Source of the DNA: Deltaproteobacteria bacterium
GTDB taxonomy: Bacteria; Myxococcota; Polyangia; Polyangiales; B10-G4
Reading direction: 5' to 3'
Assembly: GCA_019312705.1 (NCBI GenBank)
Contig: JAFDCW010000338.1
Location: 1 to 5,784 of the forward strand
Length of the DNA stretch: 5,784 nucleotides
The position numbers and the translations under genes were made by a program. Every line of letters starts with the position of its first letter. Position 1 is the first letter of the stretch. The notes beneath the pieces were generated by a model, which worked only from the letters and a program-made list of their open reading frames with translations, searched no databases and was not told the DNA's origin. Of the stretch, positions 5,444 through 5,784 are shown one piece after another.

Positions 5444-5784
5444 TCACTGCCCCAAACCGAGGATGACCGGCGAGCTGTCGTTGCCGGTGGGGGCTGAGAC
5501 GATGGTGACGCGACCGGATCGCGACAGCTCCTTGAAGCCCTCCAGCATCTCGTGCTGCACGTACAGCGGCGTCAGGGTCTCGTTGACGATGCGCTGGGCC
5601 GCTGCCCGTCCGCGAGCGGTCGTCACCATGATCTCGGCCTCCTGCTCGGCGATCTGGCGTTCCCGATCCATGCGCTCGAGGTCCTGTTCGGTCGCGAGCT
5701 TCCGCTGGATTTCCTCGTTGATCGCCGCGGGGTAGGTGAGGTTTCCGATTGAGACCGTCTCGAAGACGATGGGCGTCCCGTCGT
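5444..5784 (-). CDS. SPFH/band 7 (prohibitin-like) protein, C-terminal part, truncated by window
   Basis: The minus-strand frame is open to the window edge and shows the last 112 residues. It begins DGTPIVFETVSIGNLTYPAA and continues INEEIQRKLATEQDLERM. This is the end of the SPFH domain, where V-x-I-x-N-x-x-(Y/F)-P is followed by a helix. A charged coiled-coil-like helix follows (about 25-90 of the visible part), rich in Glu, Arg, Gln and Ala, and then the short tail VTIVSAPTGNDSSPVILGLGQ. SPFH proteins form membrane-bound oligomeric rings or scaffolds and often regulate or shelter membrane proteases (HflKC with FtsH; other SPFH with NfeD). The N-terminal membrane anchor is off-window, so the exact subfamily cannot be given. 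The stop at 5444 is 30 bp from the start of the C92-type gene, suggesting co-transcription with SPFH first. Confidence 0.88.
   Translation of the reverse strand, partial: DGTPIVFETVSIGNLTYPAAINEEIQRKLATEQDLERMDRERQIAEQEAEIMVTTARGRAAAQRIVNETLTPLYVQHEMLEGFKELSRSGRVTIVSAPTGNDSSPVILGLGQ

Noticed and set aside
4217..5497. 426-codon plus-strand open frame opposite the C92-type gene
   Set aside because: It looks protein-like in composition, but it is the antisense of a gene with a clear catalytic domain and TM anchor, and it runs into the SPFH gene. No motif or signal was seen.

Overview
The window is GC-rich and gene-dense. The mix of a membrane Ser/Thr kinase with a PEGA-type sensor domain, an Asp/Ser-rich lipoprotein and a very Cys-rich lipoprotein is typical of large-genome myxobacteria (Myxococcota, Polyangiales-like). 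That assignment is inferred from gene style; no rRNA or other marker gene is present.

Layout from left to right. (1) 2-952, plus strand: the 3' part of a transmembrane Hanks-type Ser/Thr kinase, holding the end of the kinase lobe, a Pro-rich linker, one TM helix, a PEGA-like domain and a Met/Arg-rich tail. (2) 1052-1723, plus strand: a six-TM membrane protein of unknown function, preceded by two tandem 13-bp palindromic units. (3) 1741-2250, minus strand: a small Asp/Ser-rich lipoprotein with eight cysteines in its C-terminal domain, converging on gene 2 with a 17-bp gap. (4) 2251-2494: the divergent intergenic region. It is not empty: it holds a minus-strand fragment that looks like the C-terminal part of a DUF3626 protein. 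(5) 2495-3778, plus strand: a Cys-rich lipoprotein with 40 cysteines after its N-terminal domain. (6) 3809-5413, minus strand: a membrane-anchored, circularly permuted papain-like peptidase or amidase of the YiiX/C92 type with a long N-terminal helical extension. (7) 5444-5784, minus strand: the C-terminal part of an SPFH/band 7 (prohibitin-like) protein running off the window.

The best-supported functional unit is the minus-strand pair 7 then 6, separated by 30 bp. It suggests an SPFH membrane scaffold co-transcribed with a membrane-tethered Cys/His hydrolase. The kinase and the six-TM gene may form a second unit, but the tandem palindrome between them may give the second gene its own control. 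The two divergent lipoproteins are probably surface or periplasmic proteins. The broken DUF3626 fragment between them suggests this boundary was made by a rearrangement.

No tRNA, rRNA, CRISPR array, insertion sequence or complete mobile element was seen. The items most worth following up are the SPFH/C92 pair, the tandem palindrome at 1008-1033, the DUF3626 remnant, and the homopolymer tracts inside the Cys-rich lipoprotein gene.
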